Positions 21,370 to 32,593 of a DNA stretch of 64,000 nucleotides are shown here, piece by piece (within the stretch, counting starts at the first letter, position 1; every line of letters begins with the position of its first letter). The notes beneath the pieces are model-generated. The model was given only the letters and a program-made list of their open reading frames with translations, ran no database searches and had not been told where the DNA came from. The DNA comes from Ypsolopha sequella (taxonomy: Eukaryota; Arthropoda; Insecta; Lepidoptera; Ypsolophidae): assembly GCA_934047225.1 (NCBI GenBank), contig OW203992.1:5693501-5757500 (forward strand). Reading direction: 5' to 3'. The position numbers were made by a program, and so were the translations under genes.

Positions 21370-22010
21370 GCATAAAATAACAGTTAAATGTACATTGTAC
21401 AACTGTTTCTGTAAATATCCTATCCATATTATTATTATTAATTATTATTGCATAAAATAACAGTTAAATGTACATTGTACAACTGTTTCTGTAAATATCC
21501 TATCCATATTATTATTATTAATTATTATTGCATAAAATAACAGTTAAATGTACATTGTACAACTGTTTCTGTAAATATCCTATCCATATTATTATTATTA
21601 ATTATTATTGCATAAAATAACAGTTAAATGTACATTGTACAACTGTTTCTGTAAATATCCTATCCATATTATTATTATTAATTATTATTGCATAAAATAA
21701 CAGTTAAATGTACATTGTACAACTGTTTCTGTAAATATCCTATCCATATTATTATTATTAATTATTATTGCATAAAATAACAGTTAAATGTACATTGTAC
21801 AACTGTTTCTGTAAATATCCTATCCATATTATTATTATTAATTATTATTGCATAAAATAACAGTTAAATGTACATTGTACAACTGTTTCTGTAAATATCC
21901 TATCCATATTATTATTATTAATTATTATTGCATAAAATAACAGTTAAATGTACATTGTACAACTGTTTCTGTAAATATCCTATCCATATTATTATTATTA
22001 ATTATTATTG
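21370..22010 (+). repeat. Tandem array: eight copies of an 80-bp unit
   Basis: The word TGCATAAAATAACAG recurs exactly every 80 bp from 21,369 to 21,929, and the array ends at about 22,010. I can find no difference between units. Each unit holds the near-palindrome TGTACATTGTACA and ends in an ATT/ATTATT run. It is a minisatellite. The complete homogeneity means either very recent amplification or an assembly effect. There are no spacers, so it is not CRISPR-like. Confidence 0.95.
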
Positions 22011-22579
22011 CCTTTTTAATTGTACAGTGAATTGGATAAGTCTGTAATGCTGTGCAATATTTTTGATAAAAAAATAATCAACAGGTGGAAGTGTTAAAAG
22101 CATTATCTTTCAGTCAACCTGACAGAAAGTACAAGAAAGCTACAAAGGCACGCGTGCAGAAAGGCTTTAATATTTATACAAGAAAAAAGCAAGCTTTACA
22201 CAAAGATATTGAAAAAAAAATATATTACTACTTAAAATACCTCTTGAGAATATACTTACTCGCACTTGAAATATGAGGCCATCAATTTGACTAAATCGAA
22301 CACCTTTTTGGGTGGAGGTAAATGGATCCCTCTGAGAAATATGTCTATTGGAAAATATTTGAAAAGTTAATGTCTAGGTTTACCTATGTTAATAACACAG
22401 GGTGACTCAATCTAACCCCAATAATTTTAGAGTTTATTCAGAAACTCGTTTTAGATGAAAAAACAATTAAAATCCGGACTTTTTGGGGTCTGTTTAAAAA
22501 CAGTTAAAACTGAGTGGTTTAGGTTTTATATGAGTGAGTCAGTCAGTAATAAAAATGGTGAATTTGACGTGAATACTTT
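22011..22579. other. Non-coding spacer
   Basis: A 63-codon open frame at 22,085-22,276 is lysine-rich and unrecognised. ACAGGGTGACTCAATCTAAC at 22,398 resembles the terminus of short TIR elements, but I cannot find the other end. Confidence 0.3.
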
Positions 22580-22900
22580 AAGCATCTCAATCTTGAAATC
22601 CAGGTTCGATACCCAGTCGGACACGCACCAATGAGTTTTTCGGAATTTTTGCGCACCTTACTTACCTTTTGCTGAACCTATGTGCTGAACGGTGAAAGAA
22701 AACATCGTGAACCTGCATGTCCTAAAAAGCGTGTATTTGTGCCCAAAGTACGGCGATAGGGCTCACCACCCATCACGTTGGAACGTAATAATCGTCAATG
22801 AAACGTGAGTGTACCGAGTGTGGACTGTGACTTGCATTTCACAGTTCACACCTGGAATACCTCTGACACCCCATCGGAGATTCATGTCGTGATGATATAT
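22580..22900 (+). mobile_element. tRNA-derived SINE 1, copy with partial head
   Basis: The Pol III B-box GGTTCGATACC is at 22,603-22,613, followed by the body shared with 54,162-54,490 (AGCGTGTATTTGTGCCCAAA, GGCTCACCACCCATCACGTT) and the common tail ending ATTCATGTCGTGATG. The A-box half of the tRNA head is degraded. Confidence 0.8.
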
Positions 22901-23589
22901 TTATACATACATACCTATATAATCTACTGCCATCGTAGCGTAAACATGAACCGGCTGTTTATCCAGTCTCGTGAATTCTGAGGCATTTTTTCAGCAAACA
23001 TTACTAAATCATCACTTTTTCAGTTCCTGCCGGAACTTTCACAACTGTGTACGAGTAAATAGTTATTTCGTTTCAGTAAGGTGAGTAAATATTTCAAAAT
23101 TCGTAATTATTTATCCTTAAAACGAGTTTAAAAGGCGGAGGGCTCAAAGAGACGCAAATATACAAATCGGATTATAATATATATTTGCGCCTTTTGGAAT
23201 AGATAACTAAAGGGACGTGGGGCCCGGCCGCAAAACCCATTTTCAAAGAAATAAGAAAATGTTTTATAAAAGTTTAATCTAAATATTAGTTTAAAAGTAC
23301 ACTTTAATGAGTTGCTGCAATTATTTTGTAAACACATTCTCCAATTTATCCATCCTAACACAAACACCCACGGGAATAAGAAATCGACATGCATCAAATC
23401 GAAGGGAAGTCAAAAGGTGTAGCCATAGTAAAATTTACTATGGTGTAGCCGAGTGTCGACTGTGTGGATTTGAACCGCGACTTTCAAATCTGCTGATGAC
23501 AGGGGCTTTTTCTTCAAATTGTGCACAAAAAAAGATTCTGCAAAATAGCATTCAACCAGCAATAACTATATCTGTATGCTTTTTAAGTG
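22901..23589. other. Spacer with further Copia-gag debris and a tRNA-like 3' half
   Basis: 23,320-23,350 on the minus strand reads MDKLENVFTK, consistent with Copia gag downstream of the block at 23.6-23.95 kb. Around 23,462-23,505 the minus strand has a GGTTCAAATCC B-box-like word. 23,421-23,445 is a perfect small hairpin (CCATAGTAAA / TTTACTATGG). Confidence 0.4.
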
Positions 23590-23957
23590 ATGTTTGCTTC
23601 TCCAATCACTCTCACCGTGGCACCATCATCCATTTTCACCATTTTCATGTGATTCAGCATCTTGTAATCTTCAAAATATATCAGATCTTCGTTCACATTT
23701 CCACATTTGTGCACATTTTATGCCTCAATTATATATGTGGGTTTCCGGGCCTGATTCCATTCTAGCGACAATGATTTCTTTAGCTTTGCTGTCGTCCTTG
23801 AGCCAAGTTTCCTTAGCAGCTTGCTCTTCTGATTTTAGTGTTTGCTCAGCCACGATGTCATAAAGACCTCGGCCGACAAGGATAATACGGGTTTTAAACC
23901 TCTAAGTTGCCCAATAATCACTATTTAGCTTGTTAATTATATTTGCCGCCATTTTAC
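23590..23957 (-). pseudogene. Broken Copia gag fragment
   Basis: The minus strand from about 23,955 reads NKLNSDYWAT, stop, RFKTRIILVGRGLYDIVAEQ, then EEQAAKETWLKDDSKAKEII and ARMESGPETHIYN, stop. This is the N-terminal UBN2-type Gag of Copia elements (the conserved NYxxW and W...D.KA.. pattern). Two stops and later frameshifts make it dead. The overlapping plus-strand open frame of 152 codons is an artefact of this relic. Confidence 0.75.
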
Positions 23958-24087
23958 ACGCTATCGCTGTGAACAAGAGGACTGCAAGACTGCACTTTTG
24001 TCAATCGGTTTTAACGTTGATTTTTAATCCTGCATCTGGAGAGTGTCTGGGCCCATAACCAATGAAAACATGGGATTCTAGGGATTG

Positions 24088-24237
24088 TAGCATAGTATTT
24101 AATCGCGCGTGACACCACTAGTTGAATCACAAGTGCAAGGAGCGTGAAGTACTGTTTAATCGCAAACACATCGTGTCATGCTCCTCGCACTTGTGATTCA
24201 ATTAAGTCGCATGGCACGCGATTAAACACTATGCTAC
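24088..24237. mobile_element. Fold-back element family E, copy 1 (150 bp)
   Basis: Ends GTAGCATAGTATTTAATCGC and its complement. Inside, TTGAATCACAAGTGCAAGGA faces TCCTCGCACTTGTGATTCAA. Copy 2 is at 37,474-37,606. Confidence 0.75.
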
Positions 24238-26178
24238 AGGCCCTGGTGCACTTGTGCGTTGTACAGTAATGTTTAACAAGAGATTGGATATATCTATTAT
24301 CCTTATGATCTTTTATTGTTAAATATTAAATAACATTCAACACACGGAGACAATCTCTTGAATAATTATTTAATAATGTTCCGGATAGGTTGCACCGTAT
24401 TTGTCGAAACTCGCATCCTCTGACGGTAAATTTGTACCACAGTTCTGCTGTGTCATTTTTCCCGAGCCTTTTTGTCAGCTGCATCTGGAACTGTTGTATC
24501 ATCAAAATTAACGTCTTTCCTTTCGTTTTGTCATATAAAAATTGCAATAATTGTTACGCGTTTTTATTAACCGAAACACCTGCCCAAACGCGGCGGCCGA
24601 GCTGACTAAATGACTAATGTTCTGCGGCGGCTGCGGCCGCAACTTCTATACCGAGCGTTTCCTCTCGGCTATGTTTGACAAGGGTACCAATTTGGACGTG
24701 ATTTTTTTTGGGCTGGCTTCTAAAGATACGAGTAAGAAGTCGTGAATGAAGATATATTACTAGAGTTTCTCATACGTATGGTGTCCTAAGCGCCTTTGGA
24801 ACCGGAAACCCATAAAGCGAGGCTGGTCGGTCTTTTCTGCCATTCCATGGCATAAAAATAAACGTATCCTTACGACATGTATCAATAATTAAGATCCGAA
24901 GGGATATTATGCTTAGATTGCTTAGTTTGCATGGAAAGAATGGGAAGTCAATGCGAGGATTAAAAACTGTCATTTACATTACTAGTCAAATGTAAATAAT
25001 TGCCACATGGTACTAAAAATTGCTGTTAAAGGTATGGTTAAAAGATAAAAGCAATAATAGAAGACTAGTTGAATTCATTGTAACACAAACTACCCTACTA
25101 CTAACTAGTCTTAAGATGATAGCCTACCCTAGCAACTTTTTTATTGGATAATAATATAGCGTCCAAAAAACAAATTAAATCCCAGCGAACTGTTGCACAC
25201 TGTTATACTATCTGAGCAACGGCAAAATTTGCTATAGAAAAATATACTAATTTAACTGTGTAACATCTACCGACGAAATAAGTTAAACATAGCAAATTAT
25301 AATTTCTCACGACCACCTGATTTAAATAATGAACCTACGAATAAATTACTGAACTTCCGAAAGAACTTACCGACAAAACATAATCAAAAACAAAACTATG
25401 AACATAAAGTCAAAAATACGTGCGACGATGAGCGAAGCGAGGAGGAGCGTGTTAGGTTTTCTAAGGAGCCGAGCGAAGCGGAGCGGAGCGAGGCGAGGTC
25501 TCTAGTTTTAACAGAATTTATAACACATAAAAAAATATATTAATTCGGAGATCTATGATAAAAATAACTGACAGCAGTTTTCGGAATTTTCAGTATTTCG
25601 ACGCCGCAGAATCGTCGTCGAGGAGAAGTCGATTATTGTCAAGCTGAACACGCTGGCTGCAGAGGATCCTCGCAGGCCTGGAAACCGGAGTATAGAAAAA
25701 CTTTACAACGGCTACGAGAATACGTATACTGTTTGAATTTGAGCCGGTATCCTTGTATCCTACTAATTCCATCCCTAGCCACAGTCTTCAGAGTAAAACC
25801 TTATCTTTTTTTGCCCTTTGTTACCATTTGATAACCTACAAACTACAAATTTAACCTAAAATCCAATGATATTAGAAGAAAGTGTTGATAGGTTATAGAT
25901 GATCCGCGATTGGCACGTTAAAACTTGGCTAATTTGCCAACCTAAACTCAGTATCGCGTTAGCGTCAGCACACGACGGACGTTGCACGAGACGACGAACA
26001 GCACTCTTTTTCGCTCGCGATAATTATGACTTCCACGTATTAATGTAACGTAATGTAACATTGCAATACTACGTAATTTACTGATGTCATTTATGTTGTG
26101 TGTCGTTTGGTTTGGAAGTTCGATTCTTGTTAAGGTAACCTATCTACACGTTCTTCTGATATCGTTGTAAAAACCTAT
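24238..26178. other. About 1.9 kb without a recognisable gene
   Basis: No gene is supported. 24,585-24,650 is GC-rich (GCGGCGGCTGCGGCCGC). 25,425-25,500 is a purine-rich imperfect repeat of GAGCGAAGCG words. The 73-, 67- and 60-codon open frames here show no known motif. Confidence 0.3.
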
Positions 26179-26566
26179 AATAGTAGTTTATGCTACAAGG
26201 GCGAAAAGGAATAAATAACGAGGACGATTTAAAACAAGAGCGTAGCGAGTGTTTTAAACGTAACCGAGTAATTTATTGCTCTTACGCCCGTGTATCATAC
26301 TACGTTTTTCAATGCATAGTGTAAGGAAATAACACAAACTTAATATTGTGAACTTTAAATTATGATTGGCTCAAAAAGACTGTATCCAGAGCCGTTAAAC
26401 AGAGGAAAAAAAGTATAACGTTTATGGTACACAGGAAAGGTTGCAGGTTAGCCAACTTCTCGTAAATAAATAAAAAAAAATAATAATAATAAAGCCCTAG
26501 GGCAAAATAATCGACTTTCTGTTCGGTTTTGATGCATAAAAAGTCGGCCTTTACTTGCATTGAAAA
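26179..26566 (+). mobile_element. Dispersed family A, copy 4
   Basis: AATAGTAGTTTATGCTACAA to TGCATTGAAAA. The hairpin is well kept, and the 3' part shares GCCCTAGGGCAAAATAATCG with copy 1. Confidence 0.75.
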
Positions 26567-26613
26567 TTACATTTAAATCCGATATTAATAAATTATTAAA
26601 ATATTAAAAAGCA

Positions 26614-27194
26614 TGACTGCCATAATTTAAAAATGAACTTAGTAACGACACCTAGTGCAGTCAGCGGACAGCTCTACATTGGATACGTGTTGTTTTGTAT
26701 GTCCCCCAACTGCACTGATAGTCGTTCACACTCACACCGAGTTGGGTTTCCTACCCGGGTCGCAACACTAACCCGTTCAAAAGTGAACTCGCGTCTCAAC
26801 ACTGACCGTTCAAAAATGACAATGTCGCTACACTGGTGTCGAATTTTTCAACATCAACTTTAAGCAGGGTTCGCAAGGTTCGTATAGGCTCCAAACGTCA
26901 CCTGACATTCACGTTAATTTTCGTAAATGACATGACGTTAATTTTCTTACCAAGGGGTCTTCTCAACGTTATAGTTGATATATTTACGTTAAATTTCATA
27001 CAGAGGGGGTCCTCTCAACGTTATTATACTAAATATAATGCAAAAATGACAACTGACGTTTGGAGTGTCGCAACATGACAAAACCCGTTCAAAAACTCAG
27101 CGTTACAACCCCAGTGTTCCTACCCAGCCCAGGGTTATTTAATGAACGCACTTCAGGATGTCGTTACTAAGTTCATTTTGACATTATGGCAGTC
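26614..27194. mobile_element. TIR element, 581 bp, non-coding
   Basis: Inverted ends of about 35 bp: GACTGCCATAATTTAAAAAT and AATGAACTTAGTAACGACA face their complements at 27,150-27,194. Inside, a short direct repeat (CTCAACGTTATAGTTGATAT and CTCAACGTTATTATAC) is visible. No transposase is encoded and I cannot define a target duplication. Confidence 0.7.
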
Positions 27195-27802
27195 GTGTAT
27201 TATTTATTATAGAAGCAAATAAAAAAAAGTGTGATCTGATCATTAGTTATGACATTTAATTATCTAGGTTTCCCTCTGTAAGTTAATATTTATGTACTAT
27301 CAAAGAAAACAGTGCTGACACCTGTTATATTTTAAAACGACTGTATTGTTAAATACAGTTGTTCAACAGACTTTTCGCATATGGTAAATTTTTATTAAAA
27401 CACAAATAAAATACTCAGGCCTGTCTTATTTTATTTCCAATAGTTTTATTCTGATATCATGTCGACTATGAAATCATCGATGAGAACTGACCAGGGTGTA
27501 TAATTCTCTCGTGGAAGAAATTCTTCATGAGGTGGTTGCCACAATATTTCAGTTCAACTTCAACATAGCCTGAAAATATTAGAATAAAATAAATTATAAC
27601 TGTACGAGTACTTACATACAAGTATTATGTACGTAAGTATAGTCAAGCTGATGGACTGTGAAATTGTTGTAGTTCATTTAGTAGTATAAGAAAGATTAAC
27701 TAATGATGGTACCACAGAATAATATCAGTAGGGAATCAGAAGTATCAGAATTTGTAATACAATATTTTGTTTTACAAATTCTGGTTCTCATAAGCTGCTA
27801 TT
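27195..27802. other. Non-coding spacer
   Basis: Nothing recognisable. Confidence 0.3.
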
Positions 27803-28215
27803 AGGGTTGCCAGATAGATAAATGAAAAAGGAGAACAAATCAGTGTCACCAAGCAAAAAAGGAGGACTTCATACAAAGGGGGACACACTTAAATAAAACG
27901 ATACAAATATTTTTTCATATTCTATATATTTACCAGAATTACGTTTTCAAGCTGATATTTGTATGTCTTACCAGTGTAACAAGCGTGGTTATGTGTGCAG
28001 CGCAAGTATAAATGGGTGAATGTGACAGCGATACCGCAACTCTACGCGAGAGAAATAGAAGAATGAACCGTGCCGTGTGGGCTGACTAAGTGTTGTCGGT
28101 ATGGTAAGTGCAAAATTTGAAAAAGGAGGACAATTGATAGGTGTGGCAGGACGGGAGGACAAATTGTGGAAAAGGAGGACATGTCCTCCTTTAGAATACC
28201 ATCTGGCAACCCTAT
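27803..28215. mobile_element. TIR element with AGGGTTGCCAGAT ends, 413 bp
   Basis: AGGGTTGCCAGAT at the left faces ATCTGGCAACCCT at the right, with ATT directly outside each end. AAGGAGGAC words near both ends (about 27,858 and 28,128-28,190) look like subterminal motifs. It is non-coding. The terminal style is seen in several DNA-transposon superfamilies, so I do not assign one. Confidence 0.65.
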
Positions 28216-28449
28216 TATCTTAGTAAAAAAGAATTCCAGGAAAAAATTTAACAAAGCTATCGCCGCATGGAACAGTAGATAATAATTAATCCCTTTAGAA
28301 TAGAACAACATGGTTTTCATATTTTTTACATTATTTGTTCTACAATTCCTTTCTGTGTTGACTTTTAAATACAACAAAAAAATCTGTCCTTCCATACATT
28401 TCGGCCGAGTGGCATTGCATTTTTCTATGAAACGGTAATTTTTTTTTTT

Positions 28450-28545
28450 CGTGGTACAGGGTTTGTTCCATACTAAAAGTTGTTCTATATCATTGACTGA
28501 ATAAGCTCTTCAAATATGGTTACACCTTTCTCTTACACGTTATAT
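28450..28545. repeat. Fold-back family D, single arm
   Basis: AAAAGTTGTTCTATATCATT and CTTCAAATATGGTTACACC match one arm of the palindrome at 54,865-55,085. Confidence 0.6.
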
Positions 28546-28689
28546 ATTGACGGAACTGAATCCAATGCAACTGATGTTTAGCATTGTGATGTGAGCCCCT
28601 TAATACTATTTTGCACACTAAATTTGCACACAGAAATCCTTCAGCGCAGAAGAGCGCCGGTAGGTTTTAGGCCTCCAAGTTCGTGGTGA

Positions 28690-28870
28690 TTTCGTGCTGG
28701 AAATTTTTATCCGTCCATCGCGTCCATGTGAATAGTATTAGGTATATTCTACTATTCTGCGCCATCCGGAGACGGAGCAACGTCGTAATGCAGTGCACTC
28801 TAATATGAACGTTATTTCAATATAGTTTCTGTCGATATTTGTACTGACAAAAAGTCGAATTAAGGTCGTT
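28690..28870 (-). repeat. Dispersed repeat G, copy 2
   Basis: Shares TGAACGTTATTTCAATATAG and TGTCGATATTTGTACTGACA with 11,340-11,600. Confidence 0.55.
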
Positions 28871-29844
28871 GGCGGCTACCTGCATCCTGCATACCCCGGC
28901 AGTTGATCATGTCAAGGTAGCACCCGTTATTAAAGGCCCTATATGCATAGGACCTCAATTCGGAAGCGCCGCAAACCGGACGGTAGTGGTCCGGGCAGAA
29001 TACCGGACACGAATCGGTGTAGCGCCGGCGCGTATCGGAACCTGCCTTTAGACAAAACTTTATATGTGTCTGCTGGTAACCTGAAAAAAAAAATAAAGCA
29101 GTATTCAACATTATTCATTGATGGATAGACGTCGTTCCCAAATAAGTTTGCCGTAGTATTATATAAGGGCTAAACAATAAAAAAACTCGTAGTTCGCCCC
29201 GAACAACCCCATATCTCGGCAACCTCTTGATCAATTTGGCTCATGTTCGAACTTACAAATTATTCGCCTACCAAATTTCGTGACATTACGATTAACGATA
29301 CTCGAGTTATCGTTGGACAAACATTCATACATACATACATACATACAAACGCCGGATTGTTTAACGGGATACCTGACGCTAGAACATCAACAACACCAGA
29401 TTTTCAAGGGTTCATTGGAAGAAACTAGGTCTCTCCTCATTTGATTTTTTTTATAAAATAGGCAATAGAAATATGAAGGGATGTTACCTAAATCCAATAT
29501 TTTTTTCCCTACAAAATATTTCACTATTATCTAAAAACACACCAATTTGTTGTTTCGCTGCGTGATCACTAGTATTACGCGTCCAAGAACAAGAGGCCAA
29601 AGAGCCAACATACAATAGCCTCTATGAAAATCAGATAAGGTCTTTGCCATTAGACTTATTGTGCTGGACAGGTAATAAAAAAAGTTGCTAGGTAGACTCG
29701 AAGAACTTCCCTCGCTCGGTCAATATAGGGGCAATTTTTTTTTTATTTGTATGGTTTAATCTCTAGAAGTACTGAACTGATTTTTAAAATGCTAAGGAAA
29801 AGTTGTAAATAACGCTAATAGTCCTAAACTGTTTTCAGAATTTA
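28871..29844. other. Non-coding spacer with a retroposon tail
   Basis: 29,205-29,345 reads like a LINE tail (CTACCAAATTTCGTGACATT, then CATACATACATACATACATA). Overlapping 60-83-codon frames near 28,870-29,110 are unrecognised. Confidence 0.35.
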
Positions 29845-29915
29845 ACTTTCATTTCACAGTTCACACTCGTCAACACCTCTGACACTCCTTCGGGGACTCG
29901 TGTCGTGACGATGTA
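29845..29915 (+). repeat. SINE 1 tail fragment
   Basis: CATTTCACAGTTCACACTCG to GACTCGTGTCGTGACGATG, the 3' end of the tRNA-derived SINE. Confidence 0.65.
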
Positions 29916-29989
29916 TTATTGGGTTATAATTATAGTAACTTATTATTTGTTATTATATTTATTATTATTATTATATTAACTATCTTAGC

Positions 29990-30120
29990 ATACGAGATGG
30001 TGACAAACATTGTAAGTATGATAATATTAACTTTAAACTCTCGCGTTTCGTACACATTATAATATATATAATCGGGTCTACCGCGATAAATTTTTACTTT
30101 TTTTACGAAAAGGGGACACC
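29990..30120. repeat. Repeat F, single arm
   Basis: AACTCTCGCGTTTCGTACAC and ATAATCGGGTCTACCGCGAT match the left arm of the palindrome at 40,460-40,591. There is no facing arm here. Confidence 0.65.
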
Positions 30121-30389
30121 CGACCTTTCGAGACAGTTGCATGTCTCGTGGTCTACGGGAAACTGGCAAGTATGGCGAGGCGCAGTGATGAGATGCAGGT
30201 GACGACCGAAGTATTTTTCTTTTACCCGCATAAACACTGTAGTCTTTAAAATTAATTGTTATCTAATTCATTAATGAATTATATGATAATATTATATTCT
30301 AGGTCACGACAAATCTGGTAACAATAAGGGAAATGCGGAGGGAAATTCGAATGTGACTGCAAAAGCACGATTCGAGACAATAGAGTGTT
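30121..30389. other. Short non-coding spacer
   Basis: Nothing recognisable. Confidence 0.3.
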
Positions 30390-30662
30390 GGCCAGTGGCG
30401 TGCATAGAATTTTTTTCCGGAAAAGTAATCAGAGGGTCAAGTTCGACAGTAAAAAAAATATGAAAAAATTTAAATGACACTTTGAAAAAAGAAAGTTTGT
30501 ATGACGCCAGGGTAGGCACTGTCTACCCTAGAGTGAACATTTTCATACCAACTTTTTTTTTCAAAGAGTTAATTAATTTTTTTAATTTTTTTTTTACTGT
30601 ACAACTTGACCTTCTGATTGCTTTTCCGGAAAAAAGTTCTATGCTCGCCACTGGTGTTGGCT
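30390..30662. mobile_element. Fold-back element with CCAGTGGCG ends, 273 bp
   Basis: GGCCAGTGGCGTGCATAGAA at the left faces TTCTATGCTCGCCACTGG at the right, and TTCCGGAAAAG faces CTTTTCCGGAAA. The arms extend over 100 bp with mismatches. It is non-coding. Confidence 0.7.
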
Positions 30663-30834
30663 CCTACACTTATGTATGGTAGTGAATGCTAACTCGGCAC
30701 TCCCAAAAAGATTCAGTCGATCGTTTATCGTTCGAGCATACGTCCATCTCTGACGCACGTATAAAGAGTGTGATAGAGATGGATTGACCGAACGATATTC
30801 GATCGAATTTTGTCACTTCGGAGTAGGCCCTCTG

Positions 30835-31475
30835 GGTATGGCAAGATAAAGATCAAAGTAGAAAAGATGCAGTGAATATGTGCGGTTTAACATTAAATGA
30901 TAGAGTGAAAAATATCAACATACGGGATCGTTGCGGCCTGAAAGAAGATGTAGTGACTAGAATAGAAAAAGGAATGGTTCGGTAATTTGGAGGATGAATG
31001 AAAGTAGAGTGGCGAAAGAAATTTACGGTACGCAAGTCCAAGATAGAGCTCGACCAGGCTTCCCTATCAGGACGTATGCTGACCAAATTAGTGACACATT
31101 GAAAAAGGGCAATTTCAAAAGTACCCTTAAGAGCGTATCGTAGCCAGCTTGTGAAAAACCCGCCTTTTTCTAATTAATCGAAACAGAACACTTAAATTCA
31201 AACTTCACTTAATAGTTTTTCAACAAAACCTTATTATCTATGTATTGTGTATGATGCCATCCATTGGTTTCTTTCAATAAGAATTTAAATATTTTAAATT
31301 TGGAATTTAAGTGTTCTGTTTCGATTAATTAGAAAAAGGCGGGTTTTTCACAATCCAGCTGCGAAACCGCTCATAACAGAAGAGCTTGTATGACTAGATT
31401 GATGGGAGAGGCGAAAGAGGTGTGTCAGGATCGTAACAGATGGAAATCTGTAGTCTCTGCCTACCCCTCTGGGAG
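30835..31475 (+). pseudogene. LINE polyprotein C-terminal relic (family L1a), copy 2, split by an insertion
   Basis: Frames read LRPERRCSD, RMNESRVAKEIYGTQVQDRA and RTYADQISDTLKKGNFKST, then, after the 203-bp insertion, a diverged arginine-rich stretch and VVSAYPS-like wording. This follows copy 1 at 15,896. It has stops and frame changes, so it is a relic. I know the family as a common lepidopteran LINE but cannot place its clade from the C-terminus alone. Confidence 0.7.
31150..31352. mobile_element. 203-bp TIR element inserted in the LINE relic
   Basis: 50-bp inverted ends match essentially perfectly (TGTGAAAAACCCGCCTTTTT and its complement). The flanks are AGCCAGCT (31,142-31,149) and ATCCAGCT (31,353-31,360), an 8-bp duplication with one difference. 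An 8-bp duplication suggests a hAT-like mobilising enzyme. It is non-coding. Confidence 0.8.
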
Positions 31476-31872
31476 TTTATCTTAGTATATTGTAGCATTC
31501 GTTACAAGTATTCAACCTTTTTCATATATTTTTAGTCTTTCTTTATCGTTGGCTGCTTTGCTGAATTTTCGAATTCGAATATTTGGAATGATCTTGTCAG
31601 ATTTTTTTTGTTATTTTTCTCATATCAAAGAGTATCGTGGTACAGGAAGGATAAATCTATTACAAAAATAACAAATTTGGAATTTGAAAGCTTGAAACAG
31701 AGCACATTTGCTCTGAGCATTGTGAAAGCCAGTTTTTTTCTGCATTTCCTGCGACCCTTCATGTTTATTTTTTAAGGGTTCTGGTTCTCCCCAGTTTTAT
31801 TATTCATTTCTACTTCAATTCCATCCGCCATCTCGTACGGTTGTACCTATTGAGGCCTGATATAAGGACCAC
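31476..31872 (-). other. Possible leader and gag start of a truncated LTR element
   Basis: Downstream (on the minus strand) of the primer site, a short frame begins ATGGCGGATGGAATTGAAG but meets a stop after about 19 codons. The rest is non-coding. Confidence 0.3.
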
Positions 31873-31890
31873 GTCCCTGTTCGGGCGCCA
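31873..31890 (-). promoter_or_regulatory. Primer-binding site matching the tRNA-Lys 3' end
   Basis: On the minus strand this is TGGCGCCCGAACAGGGAC, the 18-nt complement of the 3' end of tRNA-Lys(UUU) including CCA. Such an exact match is the mark of an LTR-retroelement primer-binding site. It lies 3 bp from the putative LTR end. Confidence 0.75.
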
Positions 31891-31893
31891 TAT

Positions 31894-32001
31894 TGTAGCG
31901 TTTCTTTTTAAAAATATTTGATTTTTTTTAGCCACTACATATTTACGAACGTAATTTCGTCGGTTCGACCTAAATTTGGACTGCCAAATTTAAACGCTAC
32001 A
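31894..32001 (-). repeat. Putative very short LTR (108 bp)
   Basis: Starts TGTAGCGTTT and ends AAACGCTACA, with TG...CA ends and 10-bp inverted termini. It abuts the tRNA-Lys primer site on the correct side. 108 bp is short for an LTR, and no second copy is seen in the window. A longer LTR with another boundary remains possible. Confidence 0.5.
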
Positions 32002-32593
32002 ATATGTATGTATATATGATAGGGGAAATGGCTGAATCTAGGTTCGTAAGATAGGCCAAATACGTCGATCTGGCTGCGCGAAGTGGTTGCGTTAAACTTG
32101 AAAAAACTTGAAAAACTTGGTGACAAAAAAATCGATAACGTTAATAGCTGAATGTGGTTTAGTAAGTAAAGATCTTACTATTATTTTTAAATTTAATTTT
32201 GTGAAAAGGTGCACCCTTGCAAAAGGCTTAATTTTTTTACAAGTTTCCTTTCTTATTTTATTTTACATCAAAGCAAAAAGTAAGTAAAGCTGTAGTTTCA
32301 AAATAAAATAAATAATACTTAATAAATACAATAGAATAAAAGATGTAACAAGGTTTGACAAGGAAATTAACAGCAACTTAAGAAATGCGGCTTCAGTTCA
32401 TGAAACTGAATAACTTTTCTCATGAAACCTTACAAATGAATAAAGTTTTCTCTTCTAACCGGCTTGTTCGTGAGTACTTCGGTCTTGGAGTAAATTCGAC
32501 AATTTTTTTTAAACTTTTTATTTACCTATTTCATTTCGCTTGACGATTTTATAAAATAGACGAAACTAGTCGCAATTATAATAATATGTTCAC
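32002..32593. other. Non-coding spacer
   Basis: Nothing recognisable. Confidence 0.3.

Noticed and set aside
21370..22010. Regular repeat array that could suggest a CRISPR
   Set aside because: Units are directly adjacent with no unique spacers, and the setting is a eukaryotic genome; it is a minisatellite.
23307..23765. 152-codon plus-strand open frame
   Set aside because: It overlies a broken Copia gag on the opposite strand and contains no domain of its own.
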